Assembly: GCF_014649855.1 (NCBI RefSeq)
Contig: NZ_BMTV01000023.1
Coordinates: 82,209 to 146,208, forward strand
Direction of reading: 5' to 3'
Origin: Streptomyces roseolus
GTDB lineage: Bacteria > Actinomycetota > Actinomycetes > Streptomycetales > Streptomycetaceae
DNA length: 64,000 bases
The number at the start of each line of letters is the position of its first letter. The stretch's first letter is position 1. The notes under the pieces were generated by a model that did not search any database, had not been told where the DNA came from, and saw only the letters and a program-made list of their open reading frames with translations. Below, piece after piece: positions 15,962 to 24,147 of the stretch. A program made the position numbers and the translations under genes.

Positions 15962-17691
15962 CGGCGTGCCTCCTGGGCGGGTACGGGGGCGGTGAAGCGC
16001 TCCGGCAGGTGGAGCCGGGCGAGGGTGGCGGCGGTGCCGGGCGGGACGCTGCGCGGGGTCGCGAGCGAGACGAGCACCATGGTGAGGAAGCCGAGGGGGA
16101 CGGACCAGACGGCGGGCCAGGCCATCAGGGTGTGCGGCCAGCCGTCCGGGGCGAGTCCGGCGCGGGTCGCCATCACGGCGGCGAGCGCGGAGCCGCCGCC
16201 GAGGAGCAGCCCGGCGGCGGCTCCGGGCGGGGTGAGGCGCCGCCACCAGATGCCGAGGACGAGGAGCGGGCAGAAGGAGGAGGCGGAGACGGCGAAGGCG
16301 AGCCCGACGGCGTCGGCGACGGGCACCTTGGAGGCGGCCACGCCGACGGCGAGCGGGACGGCGGTGGCCAGCGGCGTCGCGAGCCGGAAGTGCCGGACCG
16401 CGCGGGACGGGAGCACGTCCTGGGCGAGGACCCCGGCGACGGACATGGTGAGCCCCGAGGCGGTGGACAGGAACGCGGCGAAGGCGCCGCCGGCGAGGAA
16501 GGCCCCGAGGACGTCGCCGAGCACGCCGCCGAGGATCCGGTCGGGCAGGACGAGCACGGCGGCGTCGGCGGAGCCGGTGAGCGCGAGCTCGGGGGCGTAG
16601 ATCCGGCCGAGCGCCCCGTAGAGCGCGGGCAGCAGGTAGAACCCGCCGATCAGGACGAGGACGACGAGGGTGGTGCGGCGGGCGGCCCGCCCGTTCGGGC
16701 TGGTGTAGAAGCGGACGGCGACGTGCGGCAGGCCCATGGTGCCGAGGAAGGTGGCGAGGATCAGCCCGTACGTGGCGTACAGCTGGTGCCCGTCGCGGCC
16801 GCCTGCCAGCGGCTGGGACCAGCCGAGGGGATCGGCCCCGGAGGCGTGGCGCTCGGGGAGCCGGCTGCCCGGCGGGAGGGCGAGGACCGTGCCGCCCGTC
16901 ACGTGGTGGGTGCCGGCGGCGAGGGTCACCGTCCGCTCCTCGTGGCGGACGGCGTCGACCGTGCCGGTGACGGTGAGGGTCAGCGGGGCGTCGAGCCCGA
17001 CGCGCACGGTGTCGGCGACCCGGACGACGGTGTGCTCGCGGAGCACCGCCGGGGCGTCGAAGCGGGCCCGGGGCGTCCCGTCCCCGCACCAGGCGGCGAC
17101 CAGGAAGAGGGCCGGGACCAGCAGCGCGGCCAGTTTCAGCCAGTACTGGAAGGCCTGGACGAAGGTGATGCTGCGCATGCCGCCTGCGGCGACCGTGCAC
17201 GTGACGACGAGGGCGACGAGGAGGCCGCCGAACCAGTCGGGGGCGCCGGTGAGGATCTCCAGGGTGAGCCCGGCGCCCTGGAGCTGTGGCAGCAGGTACA
17301 GCCAGCCGATGCCCACGACGAAGAGGCTGGCGAGTCGTCTGACCTGCGGGGACTCCAGCCGGGCCTCGGCGAAGTCGGAGAGGGTGTACGCCCCGGAGCG
17401 GCGCAGCGGGGCGGCGACGAGGACGAGGAGCACCAGGTAGCCGGCGGTGTAGCCGACCGGGTACCAGAGCATGGCCGGGCCCTGCACGAGGACGAGTCCG
17501 GCGATGCCGAGGAAGGACGCGGCGGAGAGGTACTCGCCGCTGATGGCGGCGGCGTTGAGCCGGGGCCCGGCGGTGCGGGAGGCGACGTAGAAGTCGGAGG
17601 TGGTGCGGGAGACGCGCAGGCCGAGGGCGCCGATGAGGACGGTGGCGAGGACGACGGCGGTGACGGCGGCGACCGCGTAGGTCTGGTTCAT
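15958..17691 (-). CDS. Sodium:solute symporter, cation/acetate (ActP/MctC) type
   Basis: A 577-residue polytopic protein with about 13 predicted membrane spans. It carries the SSS-family signature in the first third: DFYVASRTAGPRLNAAAISGE, SAASFLGIAG, LWYPVGYTAGYLVLLVLVA and SGAYTLSDFAEARL, which closely match acetate/pyruvate permeases. An inserted loop of about 100 residues between membrane spans (near residues 205-300) is beta-rich and includes a charged, glycine-poor segment typical of the actinobacterial monocarboxylate members. Short-chain monocarboxylates are the likely substrate. It is preceded by a DUF485 gene 19 bp upstream and followed by the kinase gene with a 4-bp overlap, so the four genes are a single regulatory and transport unit. 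Confidence 0.9.
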   Translation of the reverse strand: MNQTYAVAAVTAVVLATVLIGALGLRVSRTTSDFYVASRTAGPRLNAAAISGEYLSAASFLGIAGLVLVQGPAMLWYPVGYTAGYLVLLVLVAAPLRRSGAYTLSDFAEARLESPQVRRLASLFVVGIGWLYLLPQLQGAGLTLEILTGAPDWFGGLLVALVVTCTVAAGGMRSITFVQAFQYWLKLAALLVPALFLVAAWCGDGTPRARFDAPAVLREHTVVRVADTVRVGLDAPLTLTVTGTVDAVRHEERTVTLAAGTHHVTGGTVLALPPGSRLPERHASGADPLGWSQPLAGGRDGHQLYATYGLILATFLGTMGLPHVAVRFYTSPNGRAARRTTLVVLVLIGGFYLLPALYGALGRIYAPELALTGSADAAVLVLPDRILGGVLGDVLGAFLAGGAFAAFLSTASGLTMSVAGVLAQDVLPSRAVRHFRLATPLATAVPLAVGVAASKVPVADAVGLAFAVSASSFCPLLVLGIWWRRLTPPGAAAGLLLGGGSALAAVMATRAGLAPDGWPHTLMAWPAVWSVPLGFLTMVLVSLATPRSVPPGTAATLARLHLPERFTAPVPAQEARR

Positions 17692-17710
17692 GCGGGGCGG
17701 TCCACCGGCC

Positions 17711-18100
17711 TCAGCGCTCGACGAGGCCGGTGAAGTCGCGCTCGTTGCGCTCGGCCCTGCGGACGTACCAGTGGGCGACGGCCCAGACCACGGGGTAGAC
17801 GCCGACGCCGAGCGCGGCCCACACCAGGGCCTCGGGGGCGGGCAGCGCGAGCACCAGGGGGAGGGTGCCGACGAGGAGGGCGAGCGCGCCGAGCGCGGTG
17901 AGCGCGGCGCGGAGCTGGCTGCGCATCAGGGAGCGCACGTAGGTGTGGCCGAGGGTGGTCTGCTCGTCGATCTCGGAGCGGGCGGGCGGGTGCGGCGCGC
18001 GGGGCCGCAGCCGGGGCGCGGGCCGGTCGCCGAGGGCGGAGGCGTGGGTGACGGTCTCGCGCCGGGGCCGGCGCGGCGGGGAATGCTCCGGCATCGGCAT
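17711..18100 (-). CDS. DUF485 family membrane protein, symporter partner
   Basis: A 129-residue protein with a basic proline-rich N-terminus of about 40 residues and two membrane helices (ALTALGALALLVGTLPLVLAL and EALVWAALGVGVYPVVWAVAHW), ending RRAERNERDFTGLVER. DUF485 proteins (YjcH in E. coli) are encoded directly upstream of acetate symporters, as here, and are thought to assist them. ATG 18100 is used; ATG 18094 is also possible. The ribosome site is weak, and a 70-bp gap separates it from the regulator gene, so it may have its own promoter or be translated by readthrough from it. Confidence 0.82.
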   Translation of the reverse strand: MPMPEHSPPRRPRRETVTHASALGDRPAPRLRPRAPHPPARSEIDEQTTLGHTYVRSLMRSQLRAALTALGALALLVGTLPLVLALPAPEALVWAALGVGVYPVVWAVAHWYVRRAERNERDFTGLVER

Positions 18101-18170
18101 CGCTCTCTGACGGGCGGGTGGGCCCGTGGAGTGTAGGCAGACGGGGCCGGGCGCCGGAAGGGGTTTCCGG

Positions 18171-18923
18171 TCAGCCGCCGGCCCGGCGCATCAGCAGGTC
18201 ACGGAGGTGGCGGGCGTGCCGGCGGCTGACGGCGAGGTCGGTGGAGCCGACCCGGACGGAGGTGGCGCCGCCGTCGAGGCGGAGCTCGTCGACGCGGCCG
18301 AGGGCGACGAGGTGGCTGCGGTGGATGCGGACGAAGCCGCGGTCGGCCCAGCGCTCCTCCAGGGTGGAGAGCGGGATGCGGACGAGGTGGCTGCCCTGGT
18401 CGGTGTGGAGGCGGGCGTAGTCGCCGTGGGCCTCGACGTAGGCGATGTCGTCGACGGAGACGAAGCGGGTGACGCCGCCGAGTTCGACCGGGATCTGCTC
18501 GGGCGCGGGGGCCGGGGCGGGCGCGGCGCCGGCGTGGACCAGCTCGTGGACCCGCCGCACGGCCTCCGCGAGCCGCTCGCGCCGGACCGGCTTGAGCACG
18601 TAGTCGACGGCCTTGAGGTCGAAGGCCTGGAGCGCGAAGCCCTCGTGGGCGGTGACGAAGACGACGAGCGGCGGCCGGGCGAAGCCGGCGAGCAGCCGGG
18701 CCACGTCGAGGCCGGTGAGGCCCGGCATGTGGATGTCGAGGAAGACGACGTCGATCGTCTCCTCGCCGTCCGGCCCGGAGTCGAGCGCGCGCCCGATGCG
18801 CCGCAGCGCCGCCGTGGCGTCCCCGGCGCCCTCGGCGGTCCTGACCCGGGGGTCGGCGCGCAGCAGGTAGAGCAGCTCCCCCAGGGCGGGTTCCTCGTCG
18901 TCGACGGCCAGTACGCGCACCAT
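18171..18923 (-). CDS. LytTR-family response regulator
   Basis: The 250-residue product has a receiver domain with phospho-acceptor Asp63 (VVFLDIHMPGLTG), Thr in FVTAHEG and Lys in YVLKPVRRERL, an alanine/proline linker, and a C-terminal LytTR DNA-binding domain (FVSVDDIAYVEAHGDYARLHT...FVRIHRSHLVAL). It is the cognate regulator of the LytS-type kinase encoded at 14750 and is likely to control the symporter genes between them. ATG 18923 has no ribosome site, but a TAGGCT -10-like hexamer ends 7 nt upstream, which would put the transcript start on or next to the ATG; a leaderless mRNA fits. No -35 consensus is seen. Confidence 0.92.
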   Translation of the reverse strand: MVRVLAVDDEEPALGELLYLLRADPRVRTAEGAGDATAALRRIGRALDSGPDGEETIDVVFLDIHMPGLTGLDVARLLAGFARPPLVVFVTAHEGFALQAFDLKAVDYVLKPVRRERLAEAVRRVHELVHAGAAPAPAPAPEQIPVELGGVTRFVSVDDIAYVEAHGDYARLHTDQGSHLVRIPLSTLEERWADRGFVRIHRSHLVALGRVDELRLDGGATSVRVGSTDLAVSRRHARHLRDLLMRRAGG

Positions 18924-18930
18924 GCGAGGG

Positions 18931-18936
18931 AGCCTA
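18931..18936 (-). promoter_or_regulatory. -10 box for a leaderless regulator transcript
   Basis: TAGGCT on the minus strand, 7 nt before the ATG of the LytTR gene. TAnnnT spacing to the start codon suits a leaderless mRNA and explains the missing ribosome site. Confidence 0.4.
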
Positions 18937-19047
18937 CTCGAGCAGCCGGGGCACGCGGCGGTCGGCGAGGACCTTCCCGCCGGTCCGGCAGACGGTGCCG
19001 GGCCGGGCCGTGACGAGCGGGGGCGGGGCAGGGCCGGCCCTGGTGGG

Positions 19048-21147
19048 TCAGGCCGTCACCACGAACTCGCACCAGACGCACTTGCCGCCGCCCCGGGACT
19101 CCACTCCCCAGGCGTCGGAGAGTTGTTCGACGAGGAGGAGGCCCCGGCCGGAGACGCCCGCCTCGCCGGCCTCGCGGCGGCGGGGCAGGGCGCTGGAGCG
19201 GTCCTCGACCTCGACGCGCAGCCGCCGTTCGGCACCGGGCAGGATCCGCAGGGTGACGATGGTGCCGCCGTCGGTGTGCATGAGCGCGTTGGTCATCAGC
19301 TCGTCGGCGACGAGTTCGATCTCGTCGGCGCGGGAGCCCGCGCCCCAGGCCCGGACGGCGGCCCGGATCATGTGCCGGGCGGCGCTCAGCGCCTCGGGGT
19401 CGCTCTGGGCGACGTGCTGGCGGAAACGGCCGCCGCCGGGCACGTACGCGCCGAGGCGGCGCAGCAGCAGGATGGCGACGTCGTCCTCGCCGCCGCGCTC
19501 GGCCACGACGTCGCAGAGCAGGTCGGCGAGCTGCTGGAGGTCCGAGGGGCCGCGCCGGACGAGGGCGGAGAGCCATTCGAGGCCCTCGTCGAGGTCGGCG
19601 CCGGGCTTCTCGACGAGCCCGTCGGTGTAGAGCATCAGGGTCTGGCCGGAGTCGAGTTCCAGGGTGGTGACGGGGTAGTCGAGCCGGCCGAACTCGGCGG
19701 AGAGGCCGAGCGGGAGCCCGCCCTCGACGGGGACCCGGCGGCAGGTGCCGTCGGCCTCGCGGACGAGCGGGTCGACGTGCCCGGCGCGGACGACCTGGAC
19801 GACGCCGGTGCCGGGGTCGGCCTCGGCGTAGGTGCAGGTGGCGAAGCGTTCGGTGTCGAGTTCGTGGAGGAAGACGGAGGCCCGGGCCATGACGGTGGCG
19901 GGGGTGTGGCCCTCGGCGGCGTAGGCGCGCAGCACGATCCGCAGCTGGCCCATGACGGCGGCGGCGTGGGTGTCGTGGCCCTGGACGTCGCCGATGACGG
20001 CGCCGACCCGGCCGCCGGGGAGCGGGATGACGTCGTACCAGTCGCCGCCGATGTCCCGGCCGAGCCGGGCGGAGCGGTAGCGGACGGCTATCTGGGCGCC
20101 GGGCGCGTCGGGGATCCGGCGGGGCAGCATCGCCTGCTGGAGCCCTTCGGCGAGGTCGTGCTCCTGCTCGTACAGCATGGCCCGCTGGAGGCTCTGGGCG
20201 ATGCTGCTGCCGAGGGCGACGAGGAGGGTCCTCTCGTCCTCGCTGAAGCCGGTGCGGTCGCTGTAGAGCAGGCCGAGGGCGCCGATGGGGCGGGCCTGGG
20301 CGATGAGCGGGAGGTAGGCGGCGGCGGTGATGCCGAGGCCGCTGATGTGCGGCCAGAGGACGGGGAAGGAGGCGGCGAAGTCCTCGGCGGTGTCGATGAA
20401 GCGGGGCCGCAGGGTGCGGATCACCTCGCTCATCGGGTACGGCTCGTCCACCCGGGTGAAGCGGGTGCCGGGGACGAAGGCTCCGGCGGGTCCTTCGGCG
20501 ACGAGGTGGATGCGGCCGGCCTCCAGGAGGCCCATGACGAGGCTGGCGGCGCCGAAGTGCTCCAGGGCGTGCGAGTCGTTGAGGAGGTCGATGACGTCCT
20601 GGACCGTGCGGGCGTGGGCGAGGGCGGCGGTGGTGCCCTCGACGACCCCGGCGCGGCGTCTGCGGCCCTCGTCGAGGCCGAGGCGGGCGGCGGACTCGGT
20701 GAGCTCGTGGGTGGCGTCGCGGAGGACGCCGATGATCCGTACGGGGCGGCCGTCGGGGTCCCGGTGGACGATCCCCTGGGTGTGGGTCCACTGGTGGGAG
20801 CCGTCGCGGCGGCGGATGCGGAAGTACGCCCCGTACTGGTCGCTGCCGTCCTTGAGGGCCTGGGCGACGAGGGTGTCGAGCCGGCGGCCCTCGTCGGGCA
20901 GGACGCGGCTGCCGAGGGACTCGGGGCGGCCGTCGTACTCGCCGGGGTCGAAGTCGAAGACGTCGAGCGCGGCCTCGTCCATCTCCATGGTGCCGGCGAG
21001 CAGGTCCCAGTCGAAGCCGCCCATGCGGAAGGCGGCGCCGAACGTGCTGAGGATCGGTGCCGCCGCCACGGCGGCCCGGCCCGCCGCCGTGTCCGGTTCC
21101 GTGTCCGGCCGGCCGGCCGTGTCCGCTCCCCCGCTGCCCGCGCTCAT
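19048..21147 (-). CDS. PAS-GAF-PP2C (SpoIIE) phosphatase with anti-sigma-type ATPase domain
   Basis: A 699-residue multidomain regulator: PAS (near residues 40-155, with GGFDWDL and MEMDEAALDVFDFDP), GAF (about 175-325), PP2C/SpoIIE phosphatase (about 345-550, with RDIGGDWYDVIPL, GAVIGDVQGHDTHAAAVMGQL, TLMLYTDGLVEKPGADLDEGL and GGEDDVAILLLR) and a C-terminal HATPase of the RsbW type (about 575-695, with ELVADELMTNALMHTDG and GRGLLLVEQLSDAWG). Such proteins dephosphorylate anti-anti-sigma factors and can also act as anti-sigma kinases. They are numerous in Streptomyces. ATG 21147 lacks a ribosome site; a TAGCGT hexamer ends 7 nt upstream, so the transcript is probably leaderless, which also argues against the longer GTG start at 21186. 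Confidence 0.9.
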   Translation of the reverse strand: MSAGSGGADTAGRPDTEPDTAAGRAAVAAAPILSTFGAAFRMGGFDWDLLAGTMEMDEAALDVFDFDPGEYDGRPESLGSRVLPDEGRRLDTLVAQALKDGSDQYGAYFRIRRRDGSHQWTHTQGIVHRDPDGRPVRIIGVLRDATHELTESAARLGLDEGRRRRAGVVEGTTAALAHARTVQDVIDLLNDSHALEHFGAASLVMGLLEAGRIHLVAEGPAGAFVPGTRFTRVDEPYPMSEVIRTLRPRFIDTAEDFAASFPVLWPHISGLGITAAAYLPLIAQARPIGALGLLYSDRTGFSEDERTLLVALGSSIAQSLQRAMLYEQEHDLAEGLQQAMLPRRIPDAPGAQIAVRYRSARLGRDIGGDWYDVIPLPGGRVGAVIGDVQGHDTHAAAVMGQLRIVLRAYAAEGHTPATVMARASVFLHELDTERFATCTYAEADPGTGVVQVVRAGHVDPLVREADGTCRRVPVEGGLPLGLSAEFGRLDYPVTTLELDSGQTLMLYTDGLVEKPGADLDEGLEWLSALVRRGPSDLQQLADLLCDVVAERGGEDDVAILLLRRLGAYVPGGGRFRQHVAQSDPEALSAARHMIRAAVRAWGAGSRADEIELVADELMTNALMHTDGGTIVTLRILPGAERRLRVEVEDRSSALPRRREAGEAGVSGRGLLLVEQLSDAWGVESRGGGKCVWCEFVVTA

Positions 21148-21154
21148 GGGGGCC

Positions 21155-21160
21155 ACGCTA
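21155..21160 (-). promoter_or_regulatory. -10 box for a leaderless SpoIIE-type transcript
   Basis: TAGCGT on the minus strand, 7 nt before ATG 21147. It matches the TAGnnT -10 consensus of HrdB promoters; the -35 region is unremarkable. Confidence 0.4.
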
Positions 21161-21195
21161 GGGCCGGCGGGCTCCTCGCGCACCACGAAGATCTT

Positions 21196-22518
21196 TCAGC
21201 CGGCGAAGGTGGTGGGTTCGGGCTCGCCGGGGACCTGACCGTCCGGGTCGGCGTAGGGGTCCGCGTACGGGTCGGTGTACGGGTCCGTGTACGGGTCCAC
21301 CGGCGGCTCCTCGTACGGGTCGGCCGGGGCGTGCGGGTCGCTCGGGGCGTACGGGTCCGCCGGGGCGTACGGCTCGGGGTACGGCTCCGAGGGCGCGTCC
21401 GGGACCGCCGGGTCGGGGACCGCGGGCGGGTCCGGGACGGCGGGGGTGTCGGGGGCGTCGGGGGCGTCGGGGGTGACGGGGGCGTCGGGCGTGCGCGGCG
21501 TCTCCGGGACGGCGGGGGCCGCGGGGGTCTTCGGGGCGGCGGGGCGCTCGGTGGGGGTCTTCGGGGCGGCGGGCGCGTCGGGGTCGCCGGTGCCCGTCCC
21601 GGGGTCGGCGTCCGGGGTGACGGGGTCGCTGAGGGCGCAGGTGTCCGGGTCGCAGTCGGGGGCCGTGTCGGGCTTGCGGTCCTCGTCGCCGTCGCTCCCC
21701 GCCTTCCGTTCGATCCAGCTGTCGTCGGAGACGTTGACGATGACGAGGCTGGTGACGACGGCGGTGGTGGGCTTGACGATGATCACGCGGTCGGGGTCGA
21801 AGCCGGACCAGGGGTCGCCCTGGTGGACGGCCCCGGAGACGCTGACGGGCGAGCGGAGGGGGTTGCCGCAGGCGCAGCGGACGCGCGGGGACCCGTAGGG
21901 GTCCACGAGGACGGCGGTGCCGGCCTGGAGGACGGACTGGAAGGCTACGGCGCGGCCGTCGCGGAAGCCGTGGTTGGTGACGCGGGTGTCGGCGCGCAGC
22001 AGGACGGGGGTGAGTTCGCGGAGCCAGTCGGCGACGCCGCCCTCGGGGATGCCGGCGGCCTCGGCGAAGGCCCGGAGCTTGGCGGGTTCGGCGGCGAGGT
22101 AGGCGACCTGCTGCTCGACGTCGCAGCTGGCCTCGGCGCGGGTGCCGCCGTAGAGGCCGGGGGCGGAGCCGGTGACCTCGCGGATCCCGGGGGCGCTGAC
22201 GGGCTGGGCCCCGGCGCCGCCCTTCCGCTGGAGGGCGCGCAGTCCCGCGCCGCGCGCGGTGGAGGCGGTGAAGGGGTCGGGGCCCTGGGCGGCGACCGGC
22301 TGGAGGTGCACCTCGTGGGCGGCGCCGAGGGCGGCGCGGCCGGCGGCGGCGCCGGGGCCTTCGGCGGAGCACCCGGCGAGGAACAGGGCGGCGGCGCCGA
22401 GCGTCGCGGCGAGGGCGGTGCGGCCCTGGCTGCGGCCGGCTCCGGGGGCGGGGCGGACGGCGGGGTGGCTCCGCGTCCGGCGCTGCGTGGGGCGCACGTT
22501 GCTTCTCCCGGTCGTCAC
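21196..22518 (-). CDS. Lipoprotein of DUF6777-like family with long repetitive C-terminus
   Basis: The 440-residue product has an arginine-rich start, a signal sequence TALAATLGAAALFLAGC with lipobox LAGC, and a globular domain of about 230 residues (APGLYGGTRAEASCDVEQQVAYL, RVRCACGNPL, VVTSLVIVNVSDDSWIERKAG) that I associate with the DUF6777 family of Streptomyces lipoproteins. The final 150 residues are repetitive and rich in Pro, Asp, Thr, Ala and Tyr, with DPYADPYADP repeats. At DNA level these are imperfect tandem repeats of about 12-15 bp (21238-21360). GGGAGGGA precedes GTG 22518. It is divergent from the YndJ operon, with two palindromic operators in between that may control both. Function unknown. 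Confidence 0.8.
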   Translation of the reverse strand: MTTGRSNVRPTQRRTRSHPAVRPAPGAGRSQGRTALAATLGAAALFLAGCSAEGPGAAAGRAALGAAHEVHLQPVAAQGPDPFTASTARGAGLRALQRKGGAGAQPVSAPGIREVTGSAPGLYGGTRAEASCDVEQQVAYLAAEPAKLRAFAEAAGIPEGGVADWLRELTPVLLRADTRVTNHGFRDGRAVAFQSVLQAGTAVLVDPYGSPRVRCACGNPLRSPVSVSGAVHQGDPWSGFDPDRVIIVKPTTAVVTSLVIVNVSDDSWIERKAGSDGDEDRKPDTAPDCDPDTCALSDPVTPDADPGTGTGDPDAPAAPKTPTERPAAPKTPAAPAVPETPRTPDAPVTPDAPDAPDTPAVPDPPAVPDPAVPDAPSEPYPEPYAPADPYAPSDPHAPADPYEEPPVDPYTDPYTDPYADPYADPDGQVPGEPEPTTFAG

Positions 22519-22606
22519 GGATGGGTCCCTCCCGTTCTGTCGCAGTCGGTGACGGCGGGCAAGCGGAGCGCGTCCGACCGGGCGGCCGGATCACCCCCAC
22601 CCGGAC

Positions 22607-22635
22607 TTGAACGCGTTCAAAGGAAGCCCTAGGCT
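22607..22635 (+). promoter_or_regulatory. HrdB-type promoter of the YndJ operon overlapped by operator 1
   Basis: TTGAAC (-35, 22607-22612) and TAGGCT (-10, 22630-22635) are separated by 17 nt, a good housekeeping promoter for the plus strand. The -35 box is the left half of a perfect 14-bp palindrome TTGAACGCGTTCAA (22607-22620). A protein bound there would block the polymerase. Confidence 0.75.
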
Positions 22636-22649
22636 CGGCCTCGACGCTG

Positions 22650-22663
22650 TTGAACACGTTCAA
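22650..22663. promoter_or_regulatory. Palindromic operator 2 (TTGAACACGTTCAA)
   Basis: A 14-bp palindrome with one central mismatch, almost the same as the palindrome at 22607-22620 and 43 bp from it (four helical turns). It lies just downstream of the predicted start of transcription. Half-site symmetry TTGAAC/GTTCAA is like TetR-type operators. No matching regulator gene is adjacent. Confidence 0.75.
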
Positions 22664-22679
22664 GTCAGGGGGTGGTGCC

Positions 22680-23597
22680 ATGACCGCGTTGTCGGCCTTC
22701 GTGGTCCCGGTCGTGACGGTCGGAATGCTCTGGGTCGTGCCGACCGGACTCGGCCTCGTCGAAGGGCCCCGGCCGCCCGGCTGGGAGCCGCTGCGCCGGG
22801 CCTGGCCGCTGCTGGCCCTGCCCGGCGCGGTCTCGCTCTGGCTCCCCCGCTCCGGCGCGGCGACCGCGCTCGCGGCCTGCTACGCCCTGGCCACCCTGGC
22901 GCTGGCGCTCCAGGCGCCGGCCCGGCTCCTGCTCACCCTCCGCCGGTCTCCGGCCGGGGGGACCGCCCTCCCGCCGCGCCCGCTCCGCCCCGCCGAGGCC
23001 GCGGTGCTCACGGCCCTCGTCTCGCCGTCCGTCGCCGGTCTCGCGCTCGTCGCCGAGCGGGCCTCGTACCCGCTCTTCGGCTTCGAGCTCGACCTCCTCG
23101 CGCTGACCGTGCCGCACTTCCACTTCGCGGGCTTCGCCGCCGCCCTGGTCGCCGGGCTGCTCTGCCGCGCCTCCGGCGGCGGACCCCTGGCCACGGCCGC
23201 GGCGCTCAGCGTGCCCGCCGGCACCCTGCTCGTCCTGGTCGGCTACTTCGTCGACGACTGGGCCGAGCTGGCCGGCGCGGTCGTCCTCACCGTCGGCATG
23301 GCCGCCGTCGCCGTGCTGACCCTGCGGGAGCGGCGCGGCCTCGCGGCCGGCCCCGTGACCCGGGCACTGCTCGGCGTCTCGGCCCTCGTCCTGGCCGCCA
23401 CCATGGCGCTCGCGCTCTGGTGGGCGCTGGGCGAGGCGACCGGGCTTCCGCACCCCACCCTGACCTGGATGGCCGCCACCCACGGCCTGGGCAACGCGCT
23501 CGGCTTCGCCGTCTGCGCCCTGCTCGCCCACCGCCGGCTCCGCACCGCCGGCCGCCGCCACCCCGCCCCCCTCCCGCGAACGGAGCTCCCGGCATGA
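22680..23597 (+). CDS. YndJ-family multi-pass membrane protein
   Basis: A 305-residue protein with about nine membrane helices, e.g. LSAFVVPVVTVGMLWVVPTG, WPLLALPGAVSLWLP and AGFAAALVAGLLC. The motif LTVPHFHFAGF and the C-terminal ATHGLGNALGF, both with conserved histidines in or near the membrane, are typical of the YndJ family. ATG 22680 follows a GGGGGTGG site. It is the first gene of an operon with DUF1990 (ATGA overlap) and an LMF-like gene, under the operator-bearing promoter at 22607. YndJ-DUF1990 association is known from Bacillus genomes; the biochemical function is not known. Confidence 0.82.
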   Translation: MTALSAFVVPVVTVGMLWVVPTGLGLVEGPRPPGWEPLRRAWPLLALPGAVSLWLPRSGAATALAACYALATLALALQAPARLLLTLRRSPAGGTALPPRPLRPAEAAVLTALVSPSVAGLALVAERASYPLFGFELDLLALTVPHFHFAGFAAALVAGLLCRASGGGPLATAAALSVPAGTLLVLVGYFVDDWAELAGAVVLTVGMAAVAVLTLRERRGLAAGPVTRALLGVSALVLAATMALALWWALGEATGLPHPTLTWMAATHGLGNALGFAVCALLAHRRLRTAGRRHPAPLPRTELPA

Positions 23598-24136
23598 GCC
23601 GCATCCTCGGTGACCTCGCCCCGCGCCGCGTCCTCAGCTACCCGGAGGTCGGCGCCACCCGCACCCCCGACGCCCTCCCGGCCGGCTACCACCACCTGCG
23701 CCACAGCGCGGCCGTCGGCCACGGACCCGCCGCCTTCCGGGCCGCCGCCGAGGCCGTCACCACCTGGCGGATGCACCGCGCCACCGGCGCCCGCGTCCGC
23801 GCCACGGCCGGCCGCGCGGCCCCCGGCGTCACCCTGGAGGTCGCCCTCGGCCTCGGCCCGCTCGCCTACGCCGTCCCCTGCGAGGTGATCTGGCTCCCCG
23901 GGGAGGAGCACCGGGCGGGCTTCTCGTACGGCACCCTCACCGGCCATCCGGAGTGCGGCGAGGAGGCCTTCCTCGTGGAGCTCGAACCCGACGGCACGGT
24001 CCGCTTCACGGTGACCGCCTTCAGCCGGCCCGCCGCCTGGTACACCCGGCTCGCCGGCCCGCTCGTCCCCCGCCTCCAGCGCGCCTACGCGCGCCGGCTC
24101 GGCCGCGTCCTCGGCCGGCTCGTCGTCGCGGGCTGA
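23594..24136 (+). CDS. DUF1990 family protein
   Basis: The 180-residue product has the family motifs: LSYPEVGATR near the start, GYHHLRHSAAVGHGPAAFRAA, TTWRMHRATGARV, ...LGPLAYAVPCEVIWL, AGFSYGTLTGHPECGEEAFLVE and a C-terminal helix RLQRAYARRLGRVL. It is soluble and beta-rich in the middle. ATG 23594 overlaps the YndJ stop (ATGA), so translation is coupled. Activity unknown; the fold may bind a hydrophobic ligand, but the sequence alone does not tell. Confidence 0.88.
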   Translation: MSRILGDLAPRRVLSYPEVGATRTPDALPAGYHHLRHSAAVGHGPAAFRAAAEAVTTWRMHRATGARVRATAGRAAPGVTLEVALGLGPLAYAVPCEVIWLPGEEHRAGFSYGTLTGHPECGEEAFLVELEPDGTVRFTVTAFSRPAAWYTRLAGPLVPRLQRAYARRLGRVLGRLVVAG

Positions 24137-24147
24137 TACTGGAGGCG

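Noticed and set aside
21238..21560. CRISPR-like appearance of short repeats
   Set aside because: These are imperfect codon-level repeats in the proline/aspartate-rich tail of the lipoprotein, not spaced identical repeats.
18922..22632. 1236-codon open frame on the plus strand
   Set aside because: Antisense of the SpoIIE-type and lipoprotein genes; the translation is repetitive and matches nothing, while the minus strand has clear domains.
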